DNA of 64,000 nt from CAWKGC01 sp963849005. GTDB taxonomy: Bacteria; Pseudomonadota; Gammaproteobacteria; Burkholderiales; Usitatibacteraceae. The stretch lies in contig CAWKGC010000029.1 in NCBI GenBank assembly GCA_963849005.1, positions 1 through 64,000 on the forward strand, read 5' to 3'. The notes under the pieces are model-generated. The model made no database searches. It was not told where the DNA came from and saw only the letters and a program-made list of their open reading frames with translations. A program made the position numbers and the translations under genes. Below, piece after piece: positions 28,587-36,999 of the stretch. Numbering within the stretch: the first letter of the stretch is position 1; each line of letters begins with the position of its first letter.

Positions 28587-29093
28587 CTAGGGAATGGCTT
28601 CAATTTCGAAGACCGGCTGGAACTGGATGCGTCTGTCGAAATAGCGGCCATCGATGCGATAGGTGAAGTCGAAGAAGTCGCCGCTGACCGGAGAGTCGAT
28701 GCGCCCGCGATAGACCAACGCGCGCTGTCCGGGAGTTGTCGCGCCGGAAACGAAACGCCCGCGCGTGCGCCATTCTATCCGCATCGCGTCCGACAACCTC
28801 AGGCCGACGATCTCCTGCGGGAACGAAACATAGATCGCGGCCTGCTTGCCGACCCACGCGGCGGTATTCAGCCGGATCTCGAAGTTGGACGCTTCTGCCA
28901 CCATCGACAGGCGTTGCGCCTCGCTCGATCCTTCCGCGAAGCGGTCTTCCCAGCGCGCGACGATGTCGACGCGCTGGCGCGGAGAGAGGGAATCGTCGAG
29001 CCGGGTGGCGGCAGCGGCGTCCGGGACGAGGCCCGCAAGAGCGGCCAACGCCAGCAGCTCACGGCATCGTGAGCGTGTACGTGGCGGTGCCAT
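28587..29093 (-). CDS. Exported protein of unknown function in the pilin operon
   Basis: A 168-residue protein with an N-terminal signal (RELLALAALAGLVPDAAAAT). The remainder is predicted by eye to be mostly strands (NFEIRLNTAAWVGKQAAIYV, GRIDSPVSGDFFDFTYRIDG, RIQFQPVFEIEAIP), with a family-unknown sequence. It overlaps the preceding pilin-like gene by 35 bases and abuts the chaperone gene. Position suggests a pilus subunit, tip or adaptor protein; there is no direct evidence. Confidence 0.6.
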   Translation of the reverse strand: MAPPRTRSRCRELLALAALAGLVPDAAAATRLDDSLSPRQRVDIVARWEDRFAEGSSEAQRLSMVAEASNFEIRLNTAAWVGKQAAIYVSFPQEIVGLRLSDAMRIEWRTRGRFVSGATTPGQRALVYRGRIDSPVSGDFFDFTYRIDGRYFDRRIQFQPVFEIEAIP

Positions 29094-29583
29094 TGTAGGT
29101 GCCCTGCGGGAAGACCTGCGTGTTGGAGAACCGGAACGTATGGTTGTTGCTCACCCGCCTGCAATTGGCAAAAGTCGCGATCACGAGCGAACCGGGAGCG
29201 GGATAGGTTCCGGCGGAAATATCGCCGTCGCTGGTCGTCCACGAAATCGTGCTGAACGGGATGTTGTTGGCGCCGCTCACGAGGTTCGCCACCAAAGTGT
29301 TTGCCGTGAGCGTGGCGCTCTTTGCCACGCATCCCGTCTCGCGCGCCTCCGCCTGGACGAGGACCGGGTTCGGCGCGCCGACGATCGCGACGCCGTTTCC
29401 CGCATTGGCTGCCGTGATGGTGAAGGTGACCAGCGTCGTCGCGGCGGCCGCGCCGACGCGGAGGCGGACTTCGCTCGGCGGCGGGGCAATCACCACCGTC
29501 ACTGCCGACGCATCGAAGGCGAGCGCCGCCCACAGGAGCGCAGCGGGCGCGAGGGAATTCCTGGTCAGCGTTCTTTCGCTCAT
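29059..29583 (-). CDS. Pilin-like exported protein (divergent third paralogue)
   Basis: A 174-residue protein with a signal peptide (LAPAALLWAALAFDASA). It shares the subunit pattern of the two genes upstream: an early R-L-R-V-G-A-A-A, a middle NTLVANLVSGANNIPFSTIS, and a C-terminal strand NTQVFPQGTYNGTATYTLTM ending in Pro. Two cysteines (GCVAKS, NCRRV) are placed for a disulfide. The final alternating hydrophobic strand is what donor-strand pilins expose to chaperones. Probably a minor or tip subunit because it is the most divergent. Confidence 0.6.
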   Translation of the reverse strand: MSERTLTRNSLAPAALLWAALAFDASAVTVVIAPPPSEVRLRVGAAAATTLVTFTITAANAGNGVAIVGAPNPVLVQAEARETGCVAKSATLTANTLVANLVSGANNIPFSTISWTTSDGDISAGTYPAPGSLVIATFANCRRVSNNHTFRFSNTQVFPQGTYNGTATYTLTMP

Positions 29584-29678
29584 TGGCTTTGGCGCGATGG
29601 CATCGGAGCTATTGCGTTCGAAACAGTGCCGATATTACCGGATGGGGCTCGCCGCGCAGCGCGGACCGTCCCGGGCGG

Positions 29679-30293
29679 CTATGGCGCCGCGGCCGTGTAG
29701 GTGACGCGCCCTCGCCTGACGTTGACGCCGCCGTAGGTTCCCGCCGGATAGACCGCCGAATTGTCGTAGGTGTAGGTCCAGGTTGCGGCGCGATCGGTCA
29801 CCACGCCGGCATTCAGCACGACGTTGACCGCGGGGCTCACCGCGCCCGTGGTCAGCACCGGTGCCGGCAGGTTGCCGGGGTCGCTCGACGCAGACTTGAT
29901 CTCGCTGTAGGGAATGGTGTTGCCGGCGGCATTCTGCATCGCGCCGGTGGTCGTGACCGTGAGGCGGACCTGCCCGGCATTGGACTTGACCTGGACTGTG
30001 GATGCGCCGCCGCCGAGGTCCCCGCCCGTGCATGCCTGGTCCACGCCCGTGCCGAGCGCATTCGCAACCGCCGACATGTTGCAGGTGATGAGAGCAATCC
30101 CGGCCGCCGGGCCCACACGAAAGCGCAGGAAACGCGGGTAGTTGATGCGGTGGTTGAGGGCGGTGGAAGCGGAATACGGCGCCGTGTTGTCGGATGCGGT
30201 GCCGGCGTGCGCGTCCGGCCCGCCCAGCGTGCCAGCAAGCGTGACGACGGCGACAAACACCGCCTTGACCCGTATCACCACATTCGTTCGCAT
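29679..30293 (-). CDS. Pilin-like exported protein (second paralogue)
   Basis: A 204-residue exported protein (signal VVIRVKAVFVAVVTLAGTLG). It closely resembles the gene upstream: YPRFLRFRVGPAAGIALITC, LGTGVDQACTGGDLGGGAST, NTIPYSEIKSASSDPGNLPA and the C-terminal VYPAGTYGGVNVRRGRVTYT, ending in AAAP. The cysteine pair (TCNMSAV, ACTGG) is conserved between the two. It follows an intercistronic hairpin, so it is probably made in smaller amounts than the first paralogue. Start chosen at MRTNVV, where the signal begins. Confidence 0.65.
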   Translation of the reverse strand: MRTNVVIRVKAVFVAVVTLAGTLGGPDAHAGTASDNTAPYSASTALNHRINYPRFLRFRVGPAAGIALITCNMSAVANALGTGVDQACTGGDLGGGASTVQVKSNAGQVRLTVTTTGAMQNAAGNTIPYSEIKSASSDPGNLPAPVLTTGAVSPAVNVVLNAGVVTDRAATWTYTYDNSAVYPAGTYGGVNVRRGRVTYTAAAP

Positions 30294-30329
30294 TGACGTG
30301 GATGCCTCATGGCCCTGCCTGCTTGCGAA

Positions 30330-30349
30330 AAGGGGCCTCGCGGCCCCTT
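30330..30349 (-). terminator. Intercistronic hairpin after the first pilin-like gene
   Basis: AAGGGGCC-TCGC-GGCCCCTT is a perfect eight-pair stem with a four-base loop, followed on the minus strand by TTCGC, so the final Ts make a short U tract. It lies 32 bases after the first pilin stop and 37 bases before the second start. Partial terminators or stabilising hairpins at this point are typical for major pilins. Confidence 0.65.
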
Positions 30350-30380
30350 CTGCTGTTTCCCGCAAATCAGCCGAAATCGG

Positions 30381-30992
30381 TCACGGCATGGACGCGGTAT
30401 AGGTCGCACGCCCGTTCTGGACGTTTACCCCGCCGTAAGTGCCCGCGGCGTAGAACGCAGTGTTGGCGTAGGTGTATGTGTAGATTGCGGAGCGGTCGGT
30501 GACCGGGCCCGCGGTGGCGACCACAGCCACCGAACCGCTGGTGCCGCCGCTCGGAAGTATCGGGGCCGGCAAGTTGGCCGGGTCGCTCGAGGTCGTGATG
30601 ATCTCGCTGTAGGGCATCGTGTTCGCGCCGCTCAGGAGCGTCCCGAGCGTCGAGACCGTGATCCCGACCGGGCCACCGTTGGAACGCACGGAAACCGTGG
30701 ACTGGCCGCCGCCAAGGTTGCCGTCGGTACAGGCTTGAGCGACCGAGTTGCCGAGGACTGCGGAAAATGCCGTCATGTCGCAGGTCACGATGCTGATGGC
30801 GCCGGCGGCCGCGCCGACCCGGAACTGGAGGAAGCGGGGAATGATCACCGTGAAGTCCTGGCGCGCGTTGGTGCTGAGCGCGCCTGCGCCCGTAACGGAA
30901 GTCTGCTCGGCCGAGGCCATGTCGGGCGCCGCCACAAGCACCGCGCCGGAAATCACCGCTGCCGCCACCAGTTTCGTCTTCATCGCCTTCAT
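30381..30992 (-). CDS. Pilin-like exported protein (probable major subunit)
   Basis: A 203-residue protein with a signal peptide (KLVAAAVISGAVLVAAPDMA). The mature part begins with short Ser/Thr/Gly-rich text, then IPRFLQFRVGAAAGAISIVT, a cysteine pair (VTCDMTAF, QACTDGNLGGGQ), strands such as STVSVRSNGGPVGITVSTLG, NTMPYSEIITTSSDPANLPA and a C-terminal FYAAGTYGGVNVQNGRATYT. Not a type IV pilin (no prepilin site) and not an obvious FimA or spore-coat-U member; overall it looks like a donor-strand beta-sandwich subunit. AAGGAG precedes the start. First gene of a five-gene operon ending in the chaperone. Confidence 0.65.
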   Translation of the reverse strand: MKAMKTKLVAAAVISGAVLVAAPDMASAEQTSVTGAGALSTNARQDFTVIIPRFLQFRVGAAAGAISIVTCDMTAFSAVLGNSVAQACTDGNLGGGQSTVSVRSNGGPVGITVSTLGTLLSGANTMPYSEIITTSSDPANLPAPILPSGGTSGSVAVVATAGPVTDRSAIYTYTYANTAFYAAGTYGGVNVQNGRATYTASMP

Positions 30993-31157
30993 GATGCCAT
31001 CACTCCTTGGTTGAATTCAGGACCTGCGGGCGCCCCTCGTGTTGCCGGCCTCCTGTTACCGCTGTCCACACCTCGCATTAGACGCGCAGGAGACGGGTCG
31101 CGTAAGTGAAGCCGGTCACTAAAGCCTTGTGTTTTCATTGCGTTAGGCTGAATTCTG

Positions 31158-31173
31158 TGTGACAGCTGTCACA
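31158..31173. promoter_or_regulatory. Perfect CRP/Vfr-type site upstream of the pilin operon
   Basis: TGTGACAGCTGTCACA is a perfect palindrome and an exact match to the CRP consensus TGTGA-N6-TCACA. It lies 166 bases upstream of the first pilin start, between that gene and the end of trmL, so the pilin operon is its only likely target. A weak TCTAAT -10 at 31077-31082 would place the site near -95, a normal distance for activation from upstream. Confidence 0.65.
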
Positions 31174-31230
31174 AACAGGCGGCTTGCCGGACAAGCGGCA
31201 GGTTTTTGCGCACCAGCGGTCGGAAAAGAG

Positions 31231-31694
31231 TTATTTCAAGCCGGGGAAGCGATGCTGGCGCAGCGCTTCGAAGACAACGACCGCCACGGCGTTGGAAAGG
31301 TTCAGGCTGCGATTGCCGGGAAGCATCGGAATGCGCAACCGGGCGTTCTCGGGAAACTCCGCCAGGACGGACTCGGGAAGGCCGCGGGTCTCGGGACCGA
31401 AGACCAGGACATCGTCGCGCTCGAATCGAACGGCATCGAAAGTGAAGCCGGCCCTGGTGGACAAGGCGAACCAGCGCCGGCCGGCAAGCGCGCCGCGGAC
31501 TGCAGCCCAATCCGGATGCACGGTCATGCAGGCCAGCTCGTGATAATCGAGGCCCGCGCGCTTCAGCTGCTTGTCGTCCAGCGAATAGCCGAGCGGTTCG
31601 ACCAGGTGAACCGCGCGCCGGTGTTCGCGCACAGGCGGATCACGTTGCCGGTATTGGGCGGGATCTCCGGCTGGTAGAGGACGACGTCGATCAC
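31231..31694 (-). CDS. trmL: tRNA (cytidine/uridine-34-2'-O)-methyltransferase TrmL (one frameshift)
   Basis: SPOUT enzyme that 2'-O-methylates the wobble base of leucine tRNAs. About 154 residues: IDVVLYQPEIPPNTGNVIRL at the start, then LVEPLGYSLDDKQLKRAGLD, the SAM-binding knot VLVFGPETRGLPESVL and IPMLPGNRSLNLSNAVAVVV. The frame breaks near 31607, between NTGARFT and LVEPLG, beside a CACCTGG; here one base appears missing, the only single-break gene in the window with length 3n+2. It starts at GTG, overlapping the comF stop as GTGA. Confidence 0.88.
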
Positions 31695-32441
31695 CTTCCG
31701 GATTCCCGGGGCGCAGGCGTCCTTGCGACGACCCATGCGTCCACTTGCGACGCACCTGCAGCGAGTAGCGTTCGCGCCAATTCGTTCATCGTCGTTCCGG
31801 TCGTCATGACATCGTCGATCACCGCGACATGCAGGCCGCGCACATCGCCTCTCACAGCAAACGCGCCGCGCAGGTTGCGGCGCCGTTCGGCGCCATCGAG
31901 TTCGGTCTGCTGCACGGTATCGACGCGCTTCACGCAGGCACCCGCATCGAAACGCAGCGAAAGCCGCGACCCCACCTTGCGCCCGATCTCCACTGCCTGG
32001 TTGAAACCACGCTTGCGCAGGCGCCTTGGCGCGAGCGGCGCGGCGACCAGCAAGTCCGGAAGCGGCCGGCCGGCGACACGCTCGCAGAGCGCTTCCGCGA
32101 ACAGGCCCGACCAAGGCAAGATCGCCGTGGAACTTGAATCGCTGCAACAAGCGATCGACGGGGAAGGCATAGGTAAACGCGGCATGCGTGGCGGAAAACG
32201 CCGGCGGGTCGTTGAGGCATGCGCCGCAATCGCCAGCGGAACTGCCGGGCGACGCGCAGCGCGGGCACGCTTCGCCTCCCGCCACCGGAAGCGCATCACG
32301 GCATGAAACGCAAACAATGCCGGCGCGGCAACCGCTGCCGCACAACAGGCAATCCTGGGCAAACAAGCCCGATGGACGTTCCGGCCGGGCGATCGATTGC
32401 ACGATATTTGGGCAGCTGTCCGGGTTTGAGGCGAAGATCAA
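31691..32441 (-). CDS. comF: ComF-family phosphoribosyltransferase-like protein (one frameshift)
   Basis: About 249 residues. The N-terminal zinc-finger-like cysteines are CLLCG, CVSC, CPRC and CGAC; the C-terminal half is a phosphoribosyltransferase fold with APLAPRRLRKRGFNQAVEIG and the PRPP loop VAVIDDVMTTGTTMNELART. The family supports DNA uptake or recombination in some species; the biochemical role is unknown. The frame breaks near 32110 (FKFHGDLALVG then LFAEALCERVAG) with length 3n+1. Start is uncertain: TTG at 32441 or GTG at 32402, with no ATG in frame. Divergent from bioB. Confidence 0.85.
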
Positions 32442-32470
32442 TTGACAGGAAATAAAATTTAACTAATTAT
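32442..32470 (+). promoter_or_regulatory. Sigma-70 promoter of the biotin operon
   Basis: A perfect TTGACA at 32442-32447 and AATTAT (4/6) at 32465-32470 are spaced by 17 bases. A TAAC-N13-GTTA half-palindrome spans the -10 and could be a repressor site, but it is too weak to name. Confidence 0.6.
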
Positions 32471-32507
32471 CAGCATGTTACCGACCAACGCTCCCGTCCG
32501 GATCAAG

Positions 32508-33485
32508 ATGGACCACCCGATCAGCCTGCATTCCCGAAGCGAACCCGATGCACGAATCGCCGCCTTGCGGGAGCTTGCGCTGGCGCTCTTCGCCCTTCCC
32601 TTCAACGATCTCGTGAACAAGGCGCATACCGTCCATCGCGAGAATTTCGACCCGAATGCGGTGCAGCGCTCGACGCTGGTCTCGATCAAGACCGGCGGCT
32701 GCCCGGAGGACTGCGGCTACTGCCCGCAGGCGGCACGCTATCACACGGGTGTCGAGGCCGAACCGCTGATGCCGATCGATGAAGTCGTTTCTGCGGCGAA
32801 GCGGGCGAAAGAAGGAGGCGCCACGCGCTTCTGCATGGGCGCGGCATGGCGCGGCCCGAAGCAGAAGGATCTCGATCCCGTGCTCGAGATGGTGCGCGAA
32901 GTGAAGGCCCTCGGGCTCGAAACCTGCTGCACGCTCGGCATGCTCAGGGACGGGCAGGCGGAACAGCTGCGCGATGCCGGCCTCGACTACTACAACCACA
33001 ACCTCGACACTTCCGCCGAACACTATGGCGCGATCGTCAGCACCCGCGACTACCAGGACCGCCTCGACACGCTGGGCCGCGTGCGCTCCGCCGGAATCAG
33101 CGTGTGCTGCGGCGGCATCGTCGGCATGGGCGAGTCGCGCAACGAGCGCGCGGGGCTCATCGCGCAGCTGGCGAGCTTCGACCCGCAGCCCGAATCGGTG
33201 CCGATCAACAACCTGGTGCAGGTCGAGGGCACGCCGCTCGCCGGGGCCGAGCCGCTCGACTGGACGGAGTTCGTGCGCACCATCGCAGTCGCGCGCATCC
33301 TCATGCCCCGGAGTTTCGTGCGCCTGTCCGCCGGACGGCAGGAAATGCACGAGGCCGTGCAGGCGCTCTGCTTCCTCGTCGGCGCGAATTCGATCTTCTA
33401 CGGCGACAAGCTGCTCACCACCGGCAACCCGGAGATCGAGCGCGACAACGCGCTGTTCGCGCGGCTCGGCCTTGCCCCGGCCTGA
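32508..33485 (+). CDS. bioB: Biotin synthase BioB
   Basis: Radical-SAM enzyme that inserts sulfur into dethiobiotin. The cluster motif C-x3-C-x2-C is in TGGCPEDCGYCPQAARY; GATRFCMGAAWRGPKQKDLD, LGLETCCTLGML, LDYYNHNLDTSAEHYG, GGIVGMGESRNERAGLI and SVPINNLVQVEGTPL follow, with the second cluster arginine in FVRLSAGRQEMHEAVQAL. The frame is intact. An ATG at 32475 in frame gives 11 extra residues, but it would start at the predicted transcription start, so 32508 is preferred; this rests on the promoter call. First gene of bioB-F-H-C-D. Confidence 0.93.
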   Translation: MDHPISLHSRSEPDARIAALRELALALFALPFNDLVNKAHTVHRENFDPNAVQRSTLVSIKTGGCPEDCGYCPQAARYHTGVEAEPLMPIDEVVSAAKRAKEGGATRFCMGAAWRGPKQKDLDPVLEMVREVKALGLETCCTLGMLRDGQAEQLRDAGLDYYNHNLDTSAEHYGAIVSTRDYQDRLDTLGRVRSAGISVCCGGIVGMGESRNERAGLIAQLASFDPQPESVPINNLVQVEGTPLAGAEPLDWTEFVRTIAVARILMPRSFVRLSAGRQEMHEAVQALCFLVGANSIFYGDKLLTTGNPEIERDNALFARLGLAPA

Positions 33486-33486
33486 C

Positions 33487-34673
33487 ATGGGCGCGGCAGG
33501 CGCCATCACCGCGCCGCTGGAGCGCGCGCTCGAGCTGCTCGACCGCAATGCCCTGCGGCGCGCGCGGCGGCGGCTGGATTCCGCGCAAGGGCCGACCGTG
33601 GTGCTGGACGGGCGCCGCGTGAACAACTTCTCGAGCAACGACTATCTCGGGCTTGCCGCGCACCCCGCGCTGAAGGCCGCGGCAAAGGCGGCCATCGACA
33701 GCTGGGGCGTGGGCTCCGGCGCCTCGCATCTCGTCAGCGGCCACATGGCCCCGCACGAGCAGGCCGAGCACGATTTCGCGCGCTTCACCGGGCTGCCCGA
33801 AGCGCTGCTCTTCTCGAGCGGCTATGCGGCCAACCTCGGCCTGCTCACGGCGCTGGCCGATCGCGAGGCGGAAATCTTCGCCGACAAGTTGAACCATGCC
33901 TGCCTGAACGATGGCGCGCTGCTCTCGCGCGCCGCGTTCACGCGCTATCCCCACCTCGACCTCGCCGCGCTCGAAGCGCAGCTCGCGCGCTCGACCGCAA
34001 AGACCAAAGTGATCGCGACCGACACGGTGTTCAGCATGGACGGCGACCTCGCCCCGCTGCCGGAATTGCTCGCGCTGGCGGAAACATACGACGCCTGGCT
34101 GGTCCTCGACGACGCGCACGGCATCGGCGTGCTGGGCAAAAGGGGACGCGGCGCGCTCGAGCATTTCGCGCTCCGGTCCCCGCGCATCGCCTATATGGCC
34201 ACGCTAGGCAAGGCGCTCGGCGGTCATGGCGCATTCGTCGCCGGCGCGCCGGCGCTCGATCGACTGGCTGGTGCAGAAATCGCGCAGCCTACGTCTTCAC
34301 CACCGCGCTGCCGCCGGCGATCGCCGCCGCCGCCAGCGCGGCGATGGAACTCCTCGAGCGCGAACCGGGGCACGTGCAGCGGCTTCGCGGGAACATCGCG
34401 CGCTTTCGCGAGGCTTGCGCCGCGAACGATGTCGCGCTGATGCAGTCGATGACCGCCATCCAGCCGGTAGTTGTCGGCGAGCCCGGGCCGGCGCTCGCCG
34501 CTTCGCGCGCGCTGCTTGAGCAGGGATTCTTCGTCCCGGCGATCCGCCCGCCGACTGTGCCGGCCGGAACATCGCGGCTGCGCATCTCGCTTTGCGCGTC
34601 GCATGCGCACGAACAGCTCGACGAGCTTGCCGGCGCGCTGGGAAAGCTGAAGCGCGATGGCGCCCTCGGTTGA
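33487..34673 (+). CDS. bioF: 8-amino-7-oxononanoate synthase BioF (two frameshifts)
   Basis: PLP enzyme condensing pimeloyl-ACP with alanine. About 394 residues: NFSSNDYLGLAAHPALKAAA, GSGASHLVSGHMAPHEQAEH, TDTVFSMDGDLAPLPELLAL, LDDAHGIGVLGKRGRGALEH and ATLGKALGGHGAFVAG, which carries the PLP lysine. Two breaks lie at about 34258 and 34290 on either side of IDWLVQKSRS; removing one base at each (CTC-G-ATC, then AGC-C-TAC) restores YVFTTALPPAIAAAASAAME and the length matches. It begins two bases after the bioB stop and overlaps bioH. Confidence 0.92.
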
Positions 34674-35416
34674 GATCGCCGGAAGCGGCCCCGACCTCGT
34701 GCTGCTGCACGGCTGGGGGCTGTCTTCCAGCGTCTGGCAGCCGGTGCGCGAGCGGCTCGCCGCGCACTACACCTTGCATCTCGTCGACCTGCCCGGGCAT
34801 GGCCGCTCGCGCAGTGTTTCCCTTGCCTCGCTCGCCGGACTCGTGGCCGCAATCGCGCGGCTCGTGCCGGCGAAGGCCATGCTGTGCGGCTGGTCGCTCG
34901 GCGGGCTGGTCGCGCAATCGATTGCCGCGACGCAACCCGTCAGGCGCCTCGTCCTGGTGAGCAGCACGCCGAGCTTCCTGGCGCGGGACGGCTGGCCCGA
35001 CGGGATGCAGCCCGGGACGCTTGCGGACTTTGCCGGCGACCTCGCGCGCGACTGGCGCGTGACGCTCGCGAGGTTCCTGCAGGCTCAACGCCCTGGGCGG
35101 GAGCCGCAGCCGGGAAGCGCTCCGCTCGCTCACCGCCGCTCTCGACGAGCGCGGCGACCCGGCGCCCGAGGCGCTGGCCCGCGGCCTCGATTTGCTGCGC
35201 GACACCGACCTGCGCGACAAGGTCGCGGCAATCGGCGCGCCGACGCTGGTCATCCACGGCACTCGCGACATGCTGGCGCCCGTGGCCGCCGGCCGCTGGT
35301 TGGCGGCTCGCCTGCCTTCGGCGAAACTGGTCGAGTTCGACGACGCCGCGCACCTGCCCTTCCTCACCCATGCCGATGCCTTCGCCGATGCCCTCATCGC
35401 CCACGGACGCGACTGA
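34657..35416 (+). CDS. bioH: Pimeloyl-ACP methyl ester carboxylesterase BioH (one frameshift)
   Basis: Removes the methyl group from pimeloyl-ACP methyl ester, ending the chain-building stage of biotin synthesis. About 252 residues: LVLLHGWGLSSSVWQPVRER, LHLVDLPGHGRSR, the nucleophile elbow in MLCGWSLGGLVAQSIA, the acid in TLVIHGTRDMLAPVA and the histidine in FDDAAHLPFLTHADA. The frame shifts near 35085 between ARFLQ and LNALGGSRSRE; length 3n+1. It overlaps bioF by 17 bases and bioC by about 29. Having bioH inside the operon is usual in betaproteobacteria but not in E. coli. Confidence 0.9.
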
Positions 35417-36299
35417 GCCGCCCGCGCCGGACAAGGCGGCGGTGCGCCGCTCGTTTGCGCGCGCGGCGAAGCGCTACGACCAGTCCGCGGTCCTGCAGCG
35501 CGAAGTGGCCGGACGCCTGCTCGAACACCTCGAGCCGATCGTGATCGCGCCCGCGCTCGTCGTCGATGTCGGGTGCGGCACCGGCGGAACGCTGCGCGCC
35601 CTGGGCGAGCGCTTCCCGAAGGCAGCCGTGGTCGGCCTCGACCTCGCGCACGCGATGCTCGCGCAGGCGGAGCAGTCGACGCCCTGGTGGAAGAAGCTGG
35701 TTTCCGCCGCGCCGGCAGAGGCACCTGGTCTGCGCGGACGCCGAGAACCTGCCGCTCGCGAGCCGCGCGGCGCAACTGCTGTTCTCCAACCTCGCGTTGC
35801 AATGGTGCCGCCCGGAGCACGTATTTGCCGAGGCCGCGCGGGTGCTCGCGCCCGAAGGCCTGATCCTTTTCTCGACCTTCGGGCCCGATACCTTGAAGGA
35901 ACTGCGCCATGCCTTCTCCGCGATCGACCGCCATCCCCATGTCAGCCGCTTCGTCGACATGCACGACCTCGGCGACATGCTCATGCACGCGGGCTTCTCG
36001 GACCCGGTGATGGAAATGGAGATGATCACGCTCACTTACGCAAGCGTCGAGGCAGTCGCGCGCGACCTGAAGGCGATCGGCGCGACCAACGCGATGCCGG
36101 GCCGGCGCGCGGGGCTCATCGGGCGCAAGGCGCTGGCAGCGCGTCACCGAAGCCTACGAGAAATTGCGCACGGACGGCGCGCTTCCGGCAAGCTATGAGG
36201 TGATCTACGGCCACGCCTGGAGGAAGACCCCCGCGCATCGCGGCCGACGGGCGGCAGGTGGTCGAATTCAAACCGTATCGAAAGGCAGGCGACGCATGA
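35388..36299 (+). CDS. bioC: Malonyl-ACP O-methyltransferase BioC (three frameshifts)
   Basis: Methylates malonyl-ACP to start pimelate synthesis. About 302 residues: VRRSFARAAKRYDQSAVLQR is the BioC start motif, ALVVDVGCGTGGTLRALGER the SAM-binding loop I, then VCADAENLPLASRAAQLLFS, LALQWCRPEHVFAEAARVLA, FSTFGPDTLKELRHAFSAID and ATNAMPGRRAGLIGRKAL. Breaks fall near 35715, 36135 and 36230; the last one hides the natural ending RKAGDA and stop at 36297-36299. Three in-frame ATGs compete for the start (35370, 35376, 35388); the last overlaps bioH least. The stop overlaps the bioD start as ATGA. Confidence 0.88.
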
Positions 36300-36995
36300 G
36301 CGGCGTATTCGTCACCGGCACGGACACCGGGATAGGCAAGACCGTGGCCTCCTGCGCGCTGCTGCGGGCGTTGCGCGCAGCGGGCGTGCGCAGCGCGCCG
36401 ATGAAACCCGTTGCCGCCGGCGCGCGACTGCACGACGGCCAATGGCTCAACGAGGACGTGGAGGCGCTCATCGCCGCCGCGGACCGTCCCGACCTCGATC
36501 GCCATCTCGTCTGCCCCAACCTCTTCATCGAGGCGATCGCGCCGCACATCGCCGCCGCCCGCGAGACCCGAATCGTGGACCTCGATGCCGTCACGCGCGC
36601 TCTTGCGGACGCTGGAACGCAAGGGCGACTTCATCGTCGTCGAGGGCGTGGGCGGCTTCAAGGTGCCGCTTGGTGCCCAGTTCGACTCGGTGGAAATGGC
36701 GCGCGCGCTCGGGCTGCCCGTGGTGCTCGTGGTCGGCATGAAGCTCGGCTGCTTGAACCATGCGCTTCTCACGCAGGATGCGATCGCCGCGGCCGGGCTC
36801 AAGCTCGCCGGCTGGATCGCCAACGAGATCGACCCCGACATGCGCGCCATCGAAGAGAACGTCGATGCGCTCGCCGCCCGGCTGGGCGCTCCGCTGATCG
36901 CCCGTTTCCCGCACGTGAGCGAGCTGTCGATCGTGCACCTCGCCGACCTCGTCCGAGTCGACCCCCTGCTCGCCACGCTCGAGCGGCGCGGCTGA
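36296..36995 (+). CDS. bioD: Dethiobiotin synthetase BioD (one frameshift)
   Basis: ATP-dependent carboxylation and ring closure of diaminopelargonic acid. About 232 residues: P-loop VFVTGTDTGIGKTVASCALL, MKPVAAGARLHDG, HLVCPNLFIEAIAPHIAAA, IVVEGVGGFKVPLG and VVGMKLGCLNHALLTQDAI. The frame shifts near 36603 with an extra C before GCGCTC, the same context as in rpoD; length 3n+1. Its ATG overlaps the bioC stop, which itself lies in a frame restored by correcting bioC. No bioA (the transaminase) is in the window. Confidence 0.92.
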
Positions 36996-36999
36996 GGCG

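Noticed and set aside
29059..30992. Type IV pilins or spore-coat-U (SCPU) proteins
   Set aside because: There is no prepilin peptidase site with a conserved Glu5 after a short leader, and the C-terminal strands and cysteine placement do not follow the SCPU pattern as far as I can tell.
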